The notes beneath the pieces are model-generated. The model did no database searches. It saw only the letters and a list, made by a program, of their open reading frames with translations, and was not told the origin of the DNA. Shown here piece by piece: positions 10,801-20,200 of a DNA stretch of 64,000 nucleotides. Every line of letters starts with the position of its first letter. Positions within the stretch are counted from its first letter, which is position 1. The DNA is from a virus. Location of the stretch: positions 40,620-104,619 of the IMG/VR virus record IMGVR_UViG_3300027719_000021, one strand, 5' to 3'. Made by a program: the position numbers and the translations under genes.

Positions 10801-13779
10801 TGTTTTCTTATATATTTCTGGGTTAACTCCTTCTTCTTCTGGAGCAGATAAGTTCCAGAAATCAGAATCATGTACAAATAATTCGTTATTAAATTTCTTA
10901 TCACCAGATGTTATTGTAACACTTATAGGAATTGTATCTAATAAAGTATTCCAACCTGTTTCTGATGTTTGAGGAGTAGGTGTATCATAAAAGAATTTTA
11001 ATACAGCTCTTATATCTCTATTCCTATCCTTCTTTGTAGACTTAGGATTAAATATAGTAGTTAACCTATTAAACAAATCTGTTTTCTGTTGCCTCATTTC
11101 TGGAGTATCTGCAGGATCTGTCCAATATTTATTATTAAAGTCAACAGAATATGTTATAGTAGATTGCTGTAATAGTTTATCTATTTCTTCACCAGGCTTA
11201 CTTACAAACTCATCTAATTCTTTATCCCTTACAACAACTTTACTTGGAGCTTCTTTATCAAGATGTATATATGAAATAGTATCATCTAAAGTTATGATAG
11301 GTCTGTTATTACGTTTCTTCTTTAATTCTAACCTATATTGATTATTAAAATTAGAATCAGGATTAACCATATTAGATACAGTTTCAAACTCTTCATAATT
11401 AGCAGCCGTATCATTATATTCTGAAGTATGTAGATCATCTATCTCATATGATATAGGAGCAATATTATCTGGTACAAATGCATTTAATGAATCAAATGTG
11501 CCAGGTATAACTTTATATATAAGTTTACCATCCTCACCTTTTTCTACAGAATCTACAATACCTTCTTTATTTATAGAAGGTATAAATACAATATCATTTG
11601 CTCTGAAACCAAACTGTTCATTTACATCGTTGTTCCTTTCTTCAAAGTCTTTATAGTACTTTTCAATTTCTTCCTTTGTAGCAGTATAACCATTGGCTAA
11701 TCGTTTCTCCATTGCCTTATAAGCATGAGAGTCTGCCTTCAATTGAGATAATTGTTGTGAAGTAGCTTTAAAGGCTTTTATATCTTCTGTGTTTAAACCT
11801 TTTAATATTTTTTTATCTTCAGGAGTTAATTCACCACCTAAACCTTCTACTACTTCTTTCTTAGTCTTTAACTGTTCATCATAATATTTAAGTTGTTCAA
11901 GAGCATCTTTCTTAGCTCCATCAGACATATTATTTAATACCTCTTCTGTATATCTTGATCTAAAGGAATCAGCTTCTATTTGTTCTGCTTCAAGTTCTAA
12001 GTCTAATTGTAACTTCATCTTAGCAAAAGCAGACAAACCAGCATAACTTTTACCTATCTCACTTTCATCATCTATAAGTCTACCTAAGTCCTGCTTCCTT
12101 ATTTCTAATTCTGATATAGCACCATCTATAGCTTCTCTTGAAGCCCTAGTCTGGACTATGGTACCTGCTAATAATTTAGCATAGTTATCAGGACTCATAT
12201 TCTTATATTGAGGAGCCCTATTCTTATAAGCTGTCTTAAAACCTTTGCCTAGTACAGACTTAGGATTACTAATATCAGACATTACTTGATTATACTTCTC
12301 AGCAATATCTTTTACTTTTCCTTTAAGTTCCTTAGCACGCTGTTTGTTATCTTGTCCCCTAAATGGAGCAACCTCTTCCTCAGTTAAGCCAAACTCACCT
12401 AAGTTCTCATTAGTGAACTCATCGTTTACTATAGCATCTATAAGACCTTCTGTATGAGGTATACTATTATTAATTGCTGCATTAACAGCTAATGTTGATA
12501 TAAGTTTATCTTCAGCTAACTTTTCTTTTATAGGATTATTTTGAGTTCTAGCTTCAAGTATTTCACTACTTATAGCAGAAAATAATTGTGCTTGTGATTT
12601 AATTTTTGCTACACTTTCATCTTCTATACCACGAACTTTATCCATTAACCCACGACCACCTTGCATAGCAATAGCACCTAATGCACCAAAGAACATATTG
12701 GTCCATATTTCACCACTTTTTAAATGTTTCTTAGCTACTTGTGAAAATGGTACATCTAAATTAGGATTAAGTTGTCTTTCAATAAAATGCTTACTGTATT
12801 CATTAGACATGAACTGATAACCTTCTTCTAATCCTTCCCCAATAGCATCTTTTAGTAAGTTATAAGACTCTACATTAAATATATTACTTGCTGCTTGACC
12901 AAGAGATAATTTACCTTTTGTACTGATAGCTCCTGCTAATGCCCTATTAAGAAACATATACTGAGGTATATCCTGCATAATCATAGGCCAGTTAAGCATA
13001 TAATTCTTTTGAGCTCCTTTTGCCGCCATAGTTATAGCTTCCTGTTCAGATAAACCTTGCGCTAAAGCACTTTCTTTAAGTTCATCAAAGGTACCTTTGG
13101 CTTCCATCATTGATTCCATATGTCTGGATACACCAGCTTGTATAACAGCAAACCCAGTTTTACTCATTTTTAAACCAGTAACTGCCTTACCAACTTTAGA
13201 TACAACTCCTGCTACACCTGCTGCAGGTATCATTAACGATATAGATGAAGCTATACTAGGAGCGTTTTTCATCCACCATGACCAATCCCAAGGCCTAAAT
13301 TCACCTTCCCTGTAACTAAATTCATTTATAGGCATTTCTTCCCTAGCCCATTCTCGTAAATTAGCCCCAGCATTACTTAAAGCGTTGCCAAATTCATCAT
13401 CTGCTCCTTCGGCAAGCTTATTGAACTCACGTAAAGCAAATAAATAACCAACCCCTTCCATCATACCACCTGCCACCTCGCCTATTACAGCTTGACCAAG
13501 CATGCTACCAAATTGAACCATTGGGCCTTGTTTATCTGCCCTAATATTCTGTAAATATGGCTGATCTAACCTAGTAAGACCTCTATCATATCTAGACTCT
13601 CCTACACCATATGAATCAACAGGACGATATACATCATCATAATCATCATATACTTCGCCAGGAAATATCCTAGTATTTTTCGGAAATTGATATGAAGGTT
13701 TTTCAAAATAACTCTCTTGTCCTAAAGCTACATTGACTTTCTTATTTTCGGTAGTATCAAATAAAGATCTTTTTGCCAT
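1825..13779 (-). CDS. Giant virion RNA polymerase fused to a zincin-like metallopeptidase domain
   Basis: A 3984-residue protein. DFDID at 2934-2938 within GSDFDIDKLYAI matches the metal-binding DxDxD motif of YonO/crAss-type single-chain RNA polymerases; it is preceded by YRIPTQSQAS, which fits the conserved Arg-Pro-Thr segment of the double-psi beta-barrel. In the crAss-like phage phi14:2 the homologous polymerase (gp66) is packaged in the capsid and injected to transcribe early genes. A second domain is marked by HEAFH at 1471-1475 in VIYHEAFHRVSL, followed by EERLANEF, which fits a zincin with a downstream Glu ligand. The N-terminal 400 residues hold hydrophobic stretches (MIPAAGVAGVV; FFGALGAIAM) that could help membrane passage, then a long coiled-coil-rich part and a small beta domain near 725-775. 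It is far longer than phi14:2 gp66 (about 2180). The peptidase may process this or neighbouring cargo proteins; that is inference. Confidence 0.85.
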   Translation of the reverse strand: MAKRSLFDTTENKKVNVALGQESYFEKPSYQFPKNTRIFPGEVYDDYDDVYRPVDSYGVGESRYDRGLTRLDQPYLQNIRADKQGPMVQFGSMLGQAVIGEVAGGMMEGVGYLFALREFNKLAEGADDEFGNALSNAGANLREWAREEMPINEFSYREGEFRPWDWSWWMKNAPSIASSISLMIPAAGVAGVVSKVGKAVTGLKMSKTGFAVIQAGVSRHMESMMEAKGTFDELKESALAQGLSEQEAITMAAKGAQKNYMLNWPMIMQDIPQYMFLNRALAGAISTKGKLSLGQAASNIFNVESYNLLKDAIGEGLEEGYQFMSNEYSKHFIERQLNPNLDVPFSQVAKKHLKSGEIWTNMFFGALGAIAMQGGRGLMDKVRGIEDESVAKIKSQAQLFSAISSEILEARTQNNPIKEKLAEDKLISTLAVNAAINNSIPHTEGLIDAIVNDEFTNENLGEFGLTEEEVAPFRGQDNKQRAKELKGKVKDIAEKYNQVMSDISNPKSVLGKGFKTAYKNRAPQYKNMSPDNYAKLLAGTIVQTRASREAIDGAISELEIRKQDLGRLIDDESEIGKSYAGLSAFAKMKLQLDLELEAEQIEADSFRSRYTEEVLNNMSDGAKKDALEQLKYYDEQLKTKKEVVEGLGGELTPEDKKILKGLNTEDIKAFKATSQQLSQLKADSHAYKAMEKRLANGYTATKEEIEKYYKDFEERNNDVNEQFGFRANDIVFIPSINKEGIVDSVEKGEDGKLIYKVIPGTFDSLNAFVPDNIAPISYEIDDLHTSEYNDTAANYEEFETVSNMVNPDSNFNNQYRLELKKKRNNRPIITLDDTISYIHLDKEAPSKVVVRDKELDEFVSKPGEEIDKLLQQSTITYSVDFNNKYWTDPADTPEMRQQKTDLFNRLTTIFNPKSTKKDRNRDIRAVLKFFYDTPTPQTSETGWNTLLDTIPISVTITSGDKKFNNELFVHDSDFWNLSAPEEEGVNPEIYKKTQREKTRAFRLMILDELMAGRSFVVNGLSREGGHLNRVATADAIHNRLEMNIKELELWVALDEDSMYAANDKVSTVSSIPGSVSFKTSKTMQGNTVSIMANVANLTPEHADILLNTIVTLNAPGKGRRSPIYVDNTTIDNRVEGITAGEVIGLLALYGTVTTDERKLSNHRLFIDENRRTLYFGTAGKIEDILNISKAERSAFITWAIENKKYRIPLKLKRLPGYSLNKPINKKFKIGSIVNDPTAGLTWAQVLASTQIKHDKRGKPGYIVSTNVTLNSNKVVDGKPVLIANIHNITEANESAKTEEPIVTPPVTTPTEEGKIREERAWMDDAINVLTQYVDKSYGEWGKTMAYPDSATVLDLLEKSKNIPEDIRIKLSQEGIAIRQGVIKPVKRSRLKNAPSIDKNNLPAWEYDKVHETGPRVSKTEKNWFSARFPGKTIEEVDKLLQLAIPGREAFGLFRANAIYIYKESPMGVIYHEAFHRVSLGYLSKKERAKYYDEARKKYNMPNAKDSVVEERLANEFRAWKLNQADEQPLYAEVTPWIKRLYDFIVYFFTGSNRLNSYEIEGLFKQIDAGRFTDRFIGLKRRYDLKDYEAPYEVASLLGTGRIDMPEINSHEEFMNFVKGLTTILIAQSNVVSLKQYKNINLKNLFNYIEKELLDKEAQDESESDGFRVIQKSLQYDIENNILQEGETLADLQVEKDKIDSIVKLYESVLDPKYMPVYVKHIHGMLRSQYGIAARDNVFENEEDLEFSVEEASSADMILRYGKASYEVDVRDNASSNIKFLIATIRENEDINEITRVPSYVSFDHMWYDIMFGLHDKLTIEEMMDYIKKKGEVHYSYMDLYNKLSNAPERLRTQFKVTVNKHKHEFVNILYNRTRNGGFEFEIKRADVSRAEKDEARRWAYDFFESEYFKEHNGRQIVNVKKYNELLQKWEDLKNKVKEELPENKTTSKRFNKTILANLENDFLSFISEFSIGTTKEILDYVLENRVKEFGSTYASELADYILKKGGELVTRFADIREKQLNQEGYNVYGGILSMYESPKKLSSKVQSVYIVRELSEAKYNLYPDLLNIMVIGPDGHQYFAYSDNSYATDQIKKFRDEKEVDRYLGKQYHKYSYLLNSLKNNESNKKNIGLKTLSAWQERDASDKGTSYANLNDIEDYVMRLTAFQAGLIPLPILADRTTYYFLDGFKMPQFLYNIVDNQLVLQDEVIDIFINYARAEKDRIDEANELLKRYEEADDATKKNILENEMIQNYHYNIVKEGDSFKPIFKPKGNLDKWANAYKYIEFRSFNAEDFNFEAEAKGLITTMLEEIVEIGIDHALKNNVIRLTEENTLENNYLDKGKLLETQKLLGEEEDPGPIDFAIRNTIMMNELSMLMTNFETNMLFVGDPAFYASKEGTVQADRIKRLGVMTSSGSSYSSNPITYGNNQDYFNLAVLHTQKINMNDPDQFDKESYANLERIITINYATILLRDLKFRDPERYKQYETVLDEDKLDPNILQDILKKEFKINIKDLLRPYRDIDPTDGQGYITPQMYRSLLDKHGEWTDEMEEAYNLMLSKPIGEMTPSESVIISRLLMPPLKPVLFDLLEYDQILSPLYLKLSTAVLWPGLIQGTHLQEVYDRMMVTGKYEGSNKQPVHMVVYNSAVKVGNRASKPLYKKADRKEVNDLFDLASYPTPFASLRKQIVTDPHDVEESKMGTQFAKIGLADLNLFDKVYNFNGNMLTGREISNVIFKSLAGISDKGLLRLKEKIGWKDENKSIDLKTLSDTLREDAIMSAMPDLISDSFRLDSDGSLYIELDAMPNKRQISSRIIGMTNKSVIDILMPGNAFIQMSNQGLAASPSEELKWYTIDAEGRLTASEAIVSISMFKHVIPNYEDISFEDARKWVLENTPEILAYRIPTQSQASVIYLKIKDVTEESMGDTIILPSPVTALTGSDFDIDKLYAIRYNYSLNEKGNMSITRFGNTPEEAFNYQTVNIINNIVNKIDKLGRIYKIDPDKFRGNKVDTLKSIIQSLGDNLYEDLLNIIGTDLDYLMKNVETDSSSLSLETIGVLMHIKDTVKDWNLKEIREKFLEDNKNKDPYEYNTVGAIKNQLFTAYLSIYSSKEHLIQTQLPLGGFTGQLKKLASTINEEFSSNDLYVYSATHQNKLKFQYNGGQKGIAPFALNNVHHILGQIARLQHTGNGLGLLIEGDKGGISLNDTYGKDRLSILSWLSAMIDAHVDLAKDNYIMKLNVNEVTYNVTSLLLRGGMGIETFKFLSQPILKEFARSSINSGRKHRMRLYYNETHAFNETKKQWEAALSEDGKKEYENIKGSEFLNNESVEETISIAGNEKLDYYNKTIESFESDKEKDAFILHQLRILSIYKHFDYISKDLNNLVQLSQIDTKKYGKTAVEVIHYNKRLEDFTKKNEGNYPLFKNADKLLPIKDIKNGESLLGPYYRNSVGFLLDVLPQLTIYASPVFMRALGTILDLSNNSDTLDKRFINSIADELYATIVGEFFHDDIITTDTNKDGSGNLVVLWNSVMEYLGKIQMNKVPEAAYLKNNAVMRSFSKLPITTEAKLPIKYFIGTAKKSFADKLSNDDYMYDWLDMLNADQSTEEGKRIVSFAKRLFVFAFYNSGFRNRLHSFFNIIPPDLIKDFQVRRGEEPVSLNEFIKGKRQLYSDPILSTEIMSTIDEVFINNAQNKDLIPTVFDDNIPLLFKEVPAGKLKEDNSVPLLTAEDGSLTMIELNHVEMVTYDVKSKKAPRITKDSNHFLGNNMAGDPIFTKYIMYYDNSSAFNIKPHLFKYIGYYKISKEEAVDAVDSNGRNVTKTKYITEIHPIYKTIPRKSYDKGGITYKEYWFDQSAIEENQETLKLEYLDKNGKEAVKTINNYIPDGDEMLYFNHPSMEFENAKDVILIDDYSVVLDNAFAGNISVRDRLISEMSTDVTEDTNISTRTVEQPEDMSLNQLKDLVNNKYKDKPNYVPLTLKDMIAMSPEEITNHKNCL

Positions 13780-13783
13780 AATA

Positions 13784-15604
13784 TTATCTATTGTATCTTA
13801 ATCCTCTAGAAGGAGTAGTTTCATCTGGATCTAATATATTTTCAGTACCGTATATGTTTTCCAAAGCTAATTCATATATTTGTCTTAATGAAGTAGTTGC
13901 TTGAATAGGAGATCCGTTTGTTGGATTTGTCATTGTAACTGGTTCAAATTGATTAGGACCAACTTGTCTTTCCAATTTATATTGAGGAATAAAAGTAGGT
14001 TCACCATTAATATATTCAAATCCATAATCTAAATTAACAACCATACCATCCTCAGTTAGAGGTAACCTGCCTTTCTGACCAGTATCTACCATTCTCCTTA
14101 ATTGATTTAAAGGTTTCATAGTATTATCTATATCAGCATAGCCTGTTATAATTATTTCATTAGAATTATCAATAATACTTTTAGATTCTTTTTTATTATT
14201 TTTTGGTATAATAGAAGCTGATATGCCACCAGCCTTGTCAAACGAAGGTGCCCCAATTTTTATACTTTTTTCAAATTCTGCCACATCCTTATAACCGGTT
14301 TTATCAGCAATTTCTTGTGGAGAAAACGATTGTTCTATACCAGGAATTACAAATCTTAAATTATTAAAATCATTATGAACAAGTTGATTAGTATATTCAA
14401 TAACATCAGGATCATTAACTTTAAAAGTAGCAGAATCCATTCTAGATTTAGTAGCCTTCTTGTAGTTATTTAATATCTCTTTATCATCTAATTTAGTTTT
14501 ACCATCTGGACTATATGCCATATGAGGATACTCTTGTATTATAGAAGAAATAGCACTCTTTCTTTTTTCTAACATTGCTTGATATTCATCTGCCCTCATA
14601 GCATTTCTAACATCTCCTAATCTAGAAGCCGCATTAGATTGTGAATATGGACTGTGAGACCATTGATCAGTAGAACTTGTAGGAGTAGCATAATCATAGT
14701 CAAGTACATCTGATATACCTAATATATCTTGATTAACACTTCCTCCGGGTTTAACTACAGGATTTACACGATATGGTTTTGGACCAGATTCACCACTACC
14801 ATCTCCTTGTGCAAACTCAGGTAATACTTGATCATTAGATGTTATATATTGTCTGCCATAGTCTTCCATCTGTGTTCTTAATATATCCACATTACTCATA
14901 TCTTTAGCAATTTCAGGATACATTTTATGGAATAATTTTATTTGTTGTTGTCCCTGAGGAGTAGCAGCTAATTCTTGAGCTGCCCGATTAGATATGTTGC
15001 GAACATCATTTATATCTATACCTTCTCTAAGCGCCCTTATACCACCTGCTAAAGTTACAATACCTTTAGACTGTGGTTTCATATGCTTATAGTATTGTTC
15101 AAATAGTTCTGATTTGTCGGTATAAGCTTCTGGCATATAATTATATACACCTGTGGTACTATCCCAACCAGCAGCTGGATCTTCATCAAGCATTTGATTA
15201 TATCTACCAGCAGCAATAAGTTTCTGTTTCATTTCTTGTGCTTGGTTCCACCTACCTTTACTTTCTTCAATCCTACGTATAGTTTCTGATGTACCAACAC
15301 CACGAAGTTTTGTAGAGTACTTGGCCCATTCTACAGGATTTGTTAAGTCAACTGACATAGCTTCCTCTGCATACTTTTGTAAAGTAGGCATATACTCGTT
15401 TTTAACCCATTGCTCATCTTTAGAATTAGCAATATAATCAACTAACGAAGCTTGATCTATATACTTAGATGCAGTATCTTGTTTACGCTCAAGGTCTGAC
15501 TGACGTTTCATACCAAGAGCAGTAATCTGATCTAATGGTAGAGGAACAAATGTATTAAAATAGTTACTCTCAGCAGGAGAGTCATAGCGATTAATCTTAG
15601 CCAT
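13784..15604 (-). CDS. Probable capsid cargo protein
   Basis: A 606-residue soluble protein of unknown fold. The N-terminal third (roughly 25-180) is charged and helical with heptad-like spacing; the middle is low-complexity, rich in Ser, Asp, Gly and Pro (around 265-325); the C-terminus looks beta-rich (GYADIDNTMK, YGFEYINGEP). No signal peptide or membrane segment is visible. It lies four bases upstream of the giant virion polymerase and three bases downstream of another probable cargo protein, the place where crAss-like phages encode proteins packaged with the genome. I do not recognise an enzymatic motif. The role as packaged or ejected protein is inferred from position alone. Confidence 0.55.
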   Translation of the reverse strand: MAKINRYDSPAESNYFNTFVPLPLDQITALGMKRQSDLERKQDTASKYIDQASLVDYIANSKDEQWVKNEYMPTLQKYAEEAMSVDLTNPVEWAKYSTKLRGVGTSETIRRIEESKGRWNQAQEMKQKLIAAGRYNQMLDEDPAAGWDSTTGVYNYMPEAYTDKSELFEQYYKHMKPQSKGIVTLAGGIRALREGIDINDVRNISNRAAQELAATPQGQQQIKLFHKMYPEIAKDMSNVDILRTQMEDYGRQYITSNDQVLPEFAQGDGSGESGPKPYRVNPVVKPGGSVNQDILGISDVLDYDYATPTSSTDQWSHSPYSQSNAASRLGDVRNAMRADEYQAMLEKRKSAISSIIQEYPHMAYSPDGKTKLDDKEILNNYKKATKSRMDSATFKVNDPDVIEYTNQLVHNDFNNLRFVIPGIEQSFSPQEIADKTGYKDVAEFEKSIKIGAPSFDKAGGISASIIPKNNKKESKSIIDNSNEIIITGYADIDNTMKPLNQLRRMVDTGQKGRLPLTEDGMVVNLDYGFEYINGEPTFIPQYKLERQVGPNQFEPVTMTNPTNGSPIQATTSLRQIYELALENIYGTENILDPDETTPSRGLRYNR

Positions 15605-15606
15605 AG

Positions 15607-17277
15607 TTATCTTTTTTTATTATAAGACCTTAAATCATCTATACCCATCCATTGATTAAAGAAAGGATTAACCCTCTGTAATACATCTAAATAAGCATTC
15701 TGTGAATTCATTTGATTTTTCATTTGCATCTGATTAAGAGCATAACTTTGTAAGCCACTTGCAGCAGACGCACCAAAATTACGTTTAGCTGCCATGTTAC
15801 GAGCATTTATATCATCGCTCATCATAAGACCTCTTGCGTTCATATTACCAAGGTTCATATCCATTTCAGCTTGTTCACCAAGATATTGATTATCCATATT
15901 GTTCTTTTGTGCATATGCAGCAGCATCAGCACCATATCTTGCGTTAAGACCACCCATTAAGTTAGATAACAACCTAGACCTATCGCCACCAGATGCACTA
16001 GCCGCATTACGATTATATACTGCATTTGCTGTTCTATTAGCTGCCAACATAGGATCTATATTAAAACGTCTATCGTTCATCCTAGAACGTATCTGATTCG
16101 TATAAGGATTAAAGTACCTATTGCGTTCAACCTTTTCAGGTTTACTAAATAAGGCATTACCTAGATTATATATATCTGGAGCAAGAGCCAATGCTTGCAT
16201 ACCAATACCACCCCAATTAGTATTACTTTGTTTACCACCAGGAGTTGCGCCTAACTTATCAAATTGATTTGCTAATCCTGCATAGTTTACAGGCGATGCG
16301 TTCTGAGCAGCATCTGTGGCTTGCATAGCAGCATTAACATCTATATTCATATCCGGAGAGGAAGGACTATATTTTAATAATTCCATTTGAGAGGCAAGAT
16401 AATCATTTCCAATAGGAGATTTATTACCACCACCGGTATTACCAGTACCAGCATTACCTGTCATAAATTGTGAATACCTAGAAAATTGAGGTATTTGAAA
16501 GTTAGATATATTATTAATACTTTCTGGCCATACATAACCTTGTGAACCAAATCCACTATAACCTAAATTATATTGTGGAGTTTTGCCACCTTTCCAATAC
16601 TTACCTGGCACACTACCACCTTTAGACATCTTCATAGCTTCCTGCTTACCAAATAAATCATAACTCATCTTTAATGAATTTTGCTTATTTAAGTTAGCTG
16701 TCTTTTTGTTTAAGAAAGTAGACCCAGGATTCTTTAATGCTTTCTCTGCTTTGTCAGAAATCTTCTTATAAGATAACTGCTCCTGAGCAAATGTTTTATT
16801 TTTACTGAATTTTAATTTATCACTGAATATCATAGTACCTGGATCAAAATATTTAAAATTATCACCTGTAGTATTGGCATGGGATGGTAAGCTAAACTCA
16901 CGCATCCTACCATCAGGAGACACTGCTGTTTCACCCTTTTCAATTTCTGCATTCATGCCAACCCTACCACCATACGCCATCATTTGTGTAAATGGATTTT
17001 GATTACCACCCATCATCATGGCATTAAATGAATTGGTAGCATTTGATACTTTCTGTTGAGATAGTTTTAATTGTTCTTCCCTATTGCCTTGTACTTCCCC
17101 AAAAGCACCTTTAAGGAATGCACCAGCCCCACCTATAATAGCACCAGGTATAGCCCCAATACCACCAAAGGCAGCACCACCCATAGCACCCATGCCAGCG
17201 CCAGCTGCAGTATCTGCTAACACACCGCCCCACGAATATTTAGGTGTAGCTTTAGATCTTTTATTTTTTGTACTCAT
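15607..17277 (-). CDS. Probable capsid cargo/ejection protein with Gly/Ala-rich hydrophobic N-terminus
   Basis: I place the start at the internal ATG (MSTKNKRSKA), giving 556 residues, because it begins two bases after the stop of the stabilization protein; a longer frame would have to overlap that gene. After a basic N-terminus, residues about 20-60 are a glycine zipper-like hydrophobic stretch (AAGAGMGAMGGAAFGG, then PGAIIGGAGAFLKGAFG). Such segments insert into membranes in ejected phage proteins. The rest is rich in Asn, Gln, Met and Ser, with a Gly/Asn-rich linker near 270-290. The C-terminal third is Met/Asn/Ala-rich and helical, resembling long-helix internal virion proteins. Together with the next gene it forms a pair of probable cargo proteins just before the polymerase. 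No homologous enzyme is recognised. Confidence 0.55.
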   Translation of the reverse strand: MSTKNKRSKATPKYSWGGVLADTAAGAGMGAMGGAAFGGIGAIPGAIIGGAGAFLKGAFGEVQGNREEQLKLSQQKVSNATNSFNAMMMGGNQNPFTQMMAYGGRVGMNAEIEKGETAVSPDGRMREFSLPSHANTTGDNFKYFDPGTMIFSDKLKFSKNKTFAQEQLSYKKISDKAEKALKNPGSTFLNKKTANLNKQNSLKMSYDLFGKQEAMKMSKGGSVPGKYWKGGKTPQYNLGYSGFGSQGYVWPESINNISNFQIPQFSRYSQFMTGNAGTGNTGGGNKSPIGNDYLASQMELLKYSPSSPDMNIDVNAAMQATDAAQNASPVNYAGLANQFDKLGATPGGKQSNTNWGGIGMQALALAPDIYNLGNALFSKPEKVERNRYFNPYTNQIRSRMNDRRFNIDPMLAANRTANAVYNRNAASASGGDRSRLLSNLMGGLNARYGADAAAYAQKNNMDNQYLGEQAEMDMNLGNMNARGLMMSDDINARNMAAKRNFGASAASGLQSYALNQMQMKNQMNSQNAYLDVLQRVNPFFNQWMGIDDLRSYNKKR

Positions 17278-17278
17278 T

Positions 17279-20200
17279 TTATCTGTAAGAATTTCTATAT
17301 GTAACACCTAAGTTTTCAATAATAACTCTGTATGAGTTAGTATTATTTGTAGAGTATTTGGTATCAATCTCACATATAAGGTATTTATCCCTCATACGCT
17401 CTGGATACGAAGTACCATCTCCACTAAGATCTTCTATAGAAGGATGTAGGTACTGTGCATTATATAATGCCTCAACATCGTTCCTTGGTATAATTGTTTG
17501 CCAAGTTCTTTCACGACGTTCTAAATTTGTTTTGTAAGTCAATACATGATTACCCGTTGTTTGATAATCATTATAGAATAATACACTATGTATAGGACTA
17601 AGCTCATTATCAAATGTTTCATTAATATCACGCTTATATGTATCTGAAGCATTGGTACATAATTTAATGTCACCATTATAAAACATATTATCAAATACCT
17701 TAGTATTTAAATAATATGGATTAAACACAGTCCTAAGTTTTGACCTATGTCTGCCCAACGCATCATTATAATATAAACCATAGAAGTTATTCCTAGCTTG
17801 TATAGTATCATCTACATTATGTACAAACAATAAGTTTGATGGATAAGGAGATGTTATATATAATGAATTATGTGTTGTTGCTGATAAAAATGTATTATTA
17901 TATGGTATGTATATGTATGGTTTGAATGTATACTCTGACGTGAAGCAATCCATAGTTTCACTAAAGCATAGTGTAAAAGGTCTGTTTAAAGACACTTCTG
18001 TTATACCAGGATTTGATATAACACCATCTTCATAATTAGCTAAAGTAAATAATACTTCATTATTTGTTTTATCTTGCACAGACATATATTTAGGCCATGT
18101 AGCAATATCAGCATCTATAGTAAATAAAGATTTAACTTCTTTCTGTAATGCCAAGTCAGCTAATGATTCAGCAAACCTATTAATAGATAAGCTACGTCTG
18201 TCTACCCAATATACACCAGCTACACCAGCTACTACAGAGAATTTATCTTCACAACCTTTCTGTGTAGATATATAGTCAAATCTATCAAGTACACCACCTG
18301 TACCTAATGATAACTTAGCAGAGTTATTATCTTGTATTAAAGATCTATCATTTACTGCTAATACACCAAATGCTTCATCCTGCCAAAAATATAATGATTG
18401 ACCATACTCAAGCATTGCATTTAACGGACCATATCTGCTATCTACATCTATTGTTTCGTTAACACCAAACCTTGTCCAAGAGTCAATATATTCACCATTA
18501 ATTTTAACATTAGATGCCCTAACTTGTGTATCAAATACTGTTTCGTTGCTACGAGTAGTATCAATTGAAATCCTAGATGCTATAAGTGGTTGCTGTGAAT
18601 ACACAGTATTATACTTATACATATCATCTGTCTGATTATATACTACTAGCGTTGGAACATTATTTGTATACATATGTACCCCTAATTCCTCTTGCATAAG
18701 ATATGAATTAACGGCACCATATTGCTTATGCATTTGATATGCACCAACCCGTAAGTTACAATTTATAGATGATTCTAATGGTATATATACAGATTCGTTT
18801 TTAGAATAAAAACTAGTTTCACCTTCTGCTATAGCTGGATCATATAATAATGTAGCTACATCAAAGTATGTTATAAATGTATCACCATATTCACAATTAT
18901 ATGTAGTATCTTCTTCATATATAATATCAGAACATGGCAACATATTATTAAACTGCCTGTTTTCATATGTTAAACCACCATATTGAGATGTCCAACAATT
19001 ATTCTTGTAATTAACAACGGCTAATACTTTATCTTCAGCAGACCAACTATTATTAGAATATTTAATAACTAAACCAGTTGAACCTTTGGCATTGATATAG
19101 GCAGAGTCGTTATAATTATAGAAAGATGTGCCACCAACACTAAATGTTACAGGATCACCATCTATTGCTATAATAGATATAACATCATTAATATCACTAC
19201 GATCATTAGCTGTTATTGCAGAAGACGGAGTATTCTCTGTACATTTAACTATTCTTCTATTGTAACCATTAGTAAGAGCTCCTACATCAATGCTACTGTA
19301 TTTTGTTATGTATTCAAGATAATCATTACCAGATTGACTTACATTTTTAGTTATATTTATTTCTGGAGATACTAATTTAATCAAATTTTCATTACCACTA
19401 GTATATGTATCTAGATTGTCTGTAGCAGTTGCTAAATACCAACCGTTATCCACATATTCAAAAGGATATGCCAAACACTGTGTAACAATTTGTTTATCTT
19501 CTTTACCCCTTATAACCCTATAAACTTGTGCAGAAATAGCATCTGTTGGCCACGTATTATCTTTTATTTTTATAGTAGGATATATACGTCTAGCTGTAGT
19601 AGTTGTACCAGATGTATCTGTTAATACACCATATGTAGATTCCCTTAAAGCTGGAAACCTTAAATCTGTGATCCATTTAGGATCAGTATCTTGACCTCGT
19701 TTATTTTTAAATATAATAAATAACCTATATACTTCATCCCTCTGCCAACTAAGTTTACCAAGATTTAAAGGACTTGAATAGTTTTTATAAGAACCATCTG
19801 CCTCTGTACCAACATAGTAAGTTTGAGGAGTTGTAGCAACTTCGTCTATAACAAAATCATCGTAGTCAAAACCTATAGTAATATTAGGACCTTCTGCACC
19901 TAATGTAAAACTATCTGATTGATATATATAAGTTTCATTTGAATCAGTATCGTTATCAGGATTATTATAATTATTTATACCATCATGATCTTCATGATAG
20001 TTATGCCAACCAGCTGTATCCCAACTAGTAGGATCACTAGTATCACTAGGAACTAAAATCGTTAAATCACCATACCCATGTGTTATATCAGAAACTTTTG
20101 ATAAAATAGTGGTTGCCCCAGTAGATGTATATGTATACTCAAATATGGTACCACCAACTACTGTATTACTTATTGTACATTCTGTTAATACAACAGGTGT

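Noticed and set aside
1825-13779. Intein or group I intron in the giant polymerase gene
   Set aside because: The frame is continuous and I see neither a Cys/Ser...His-Asn splice junction nor a LAGLIDADG or GIY-YIG motif.
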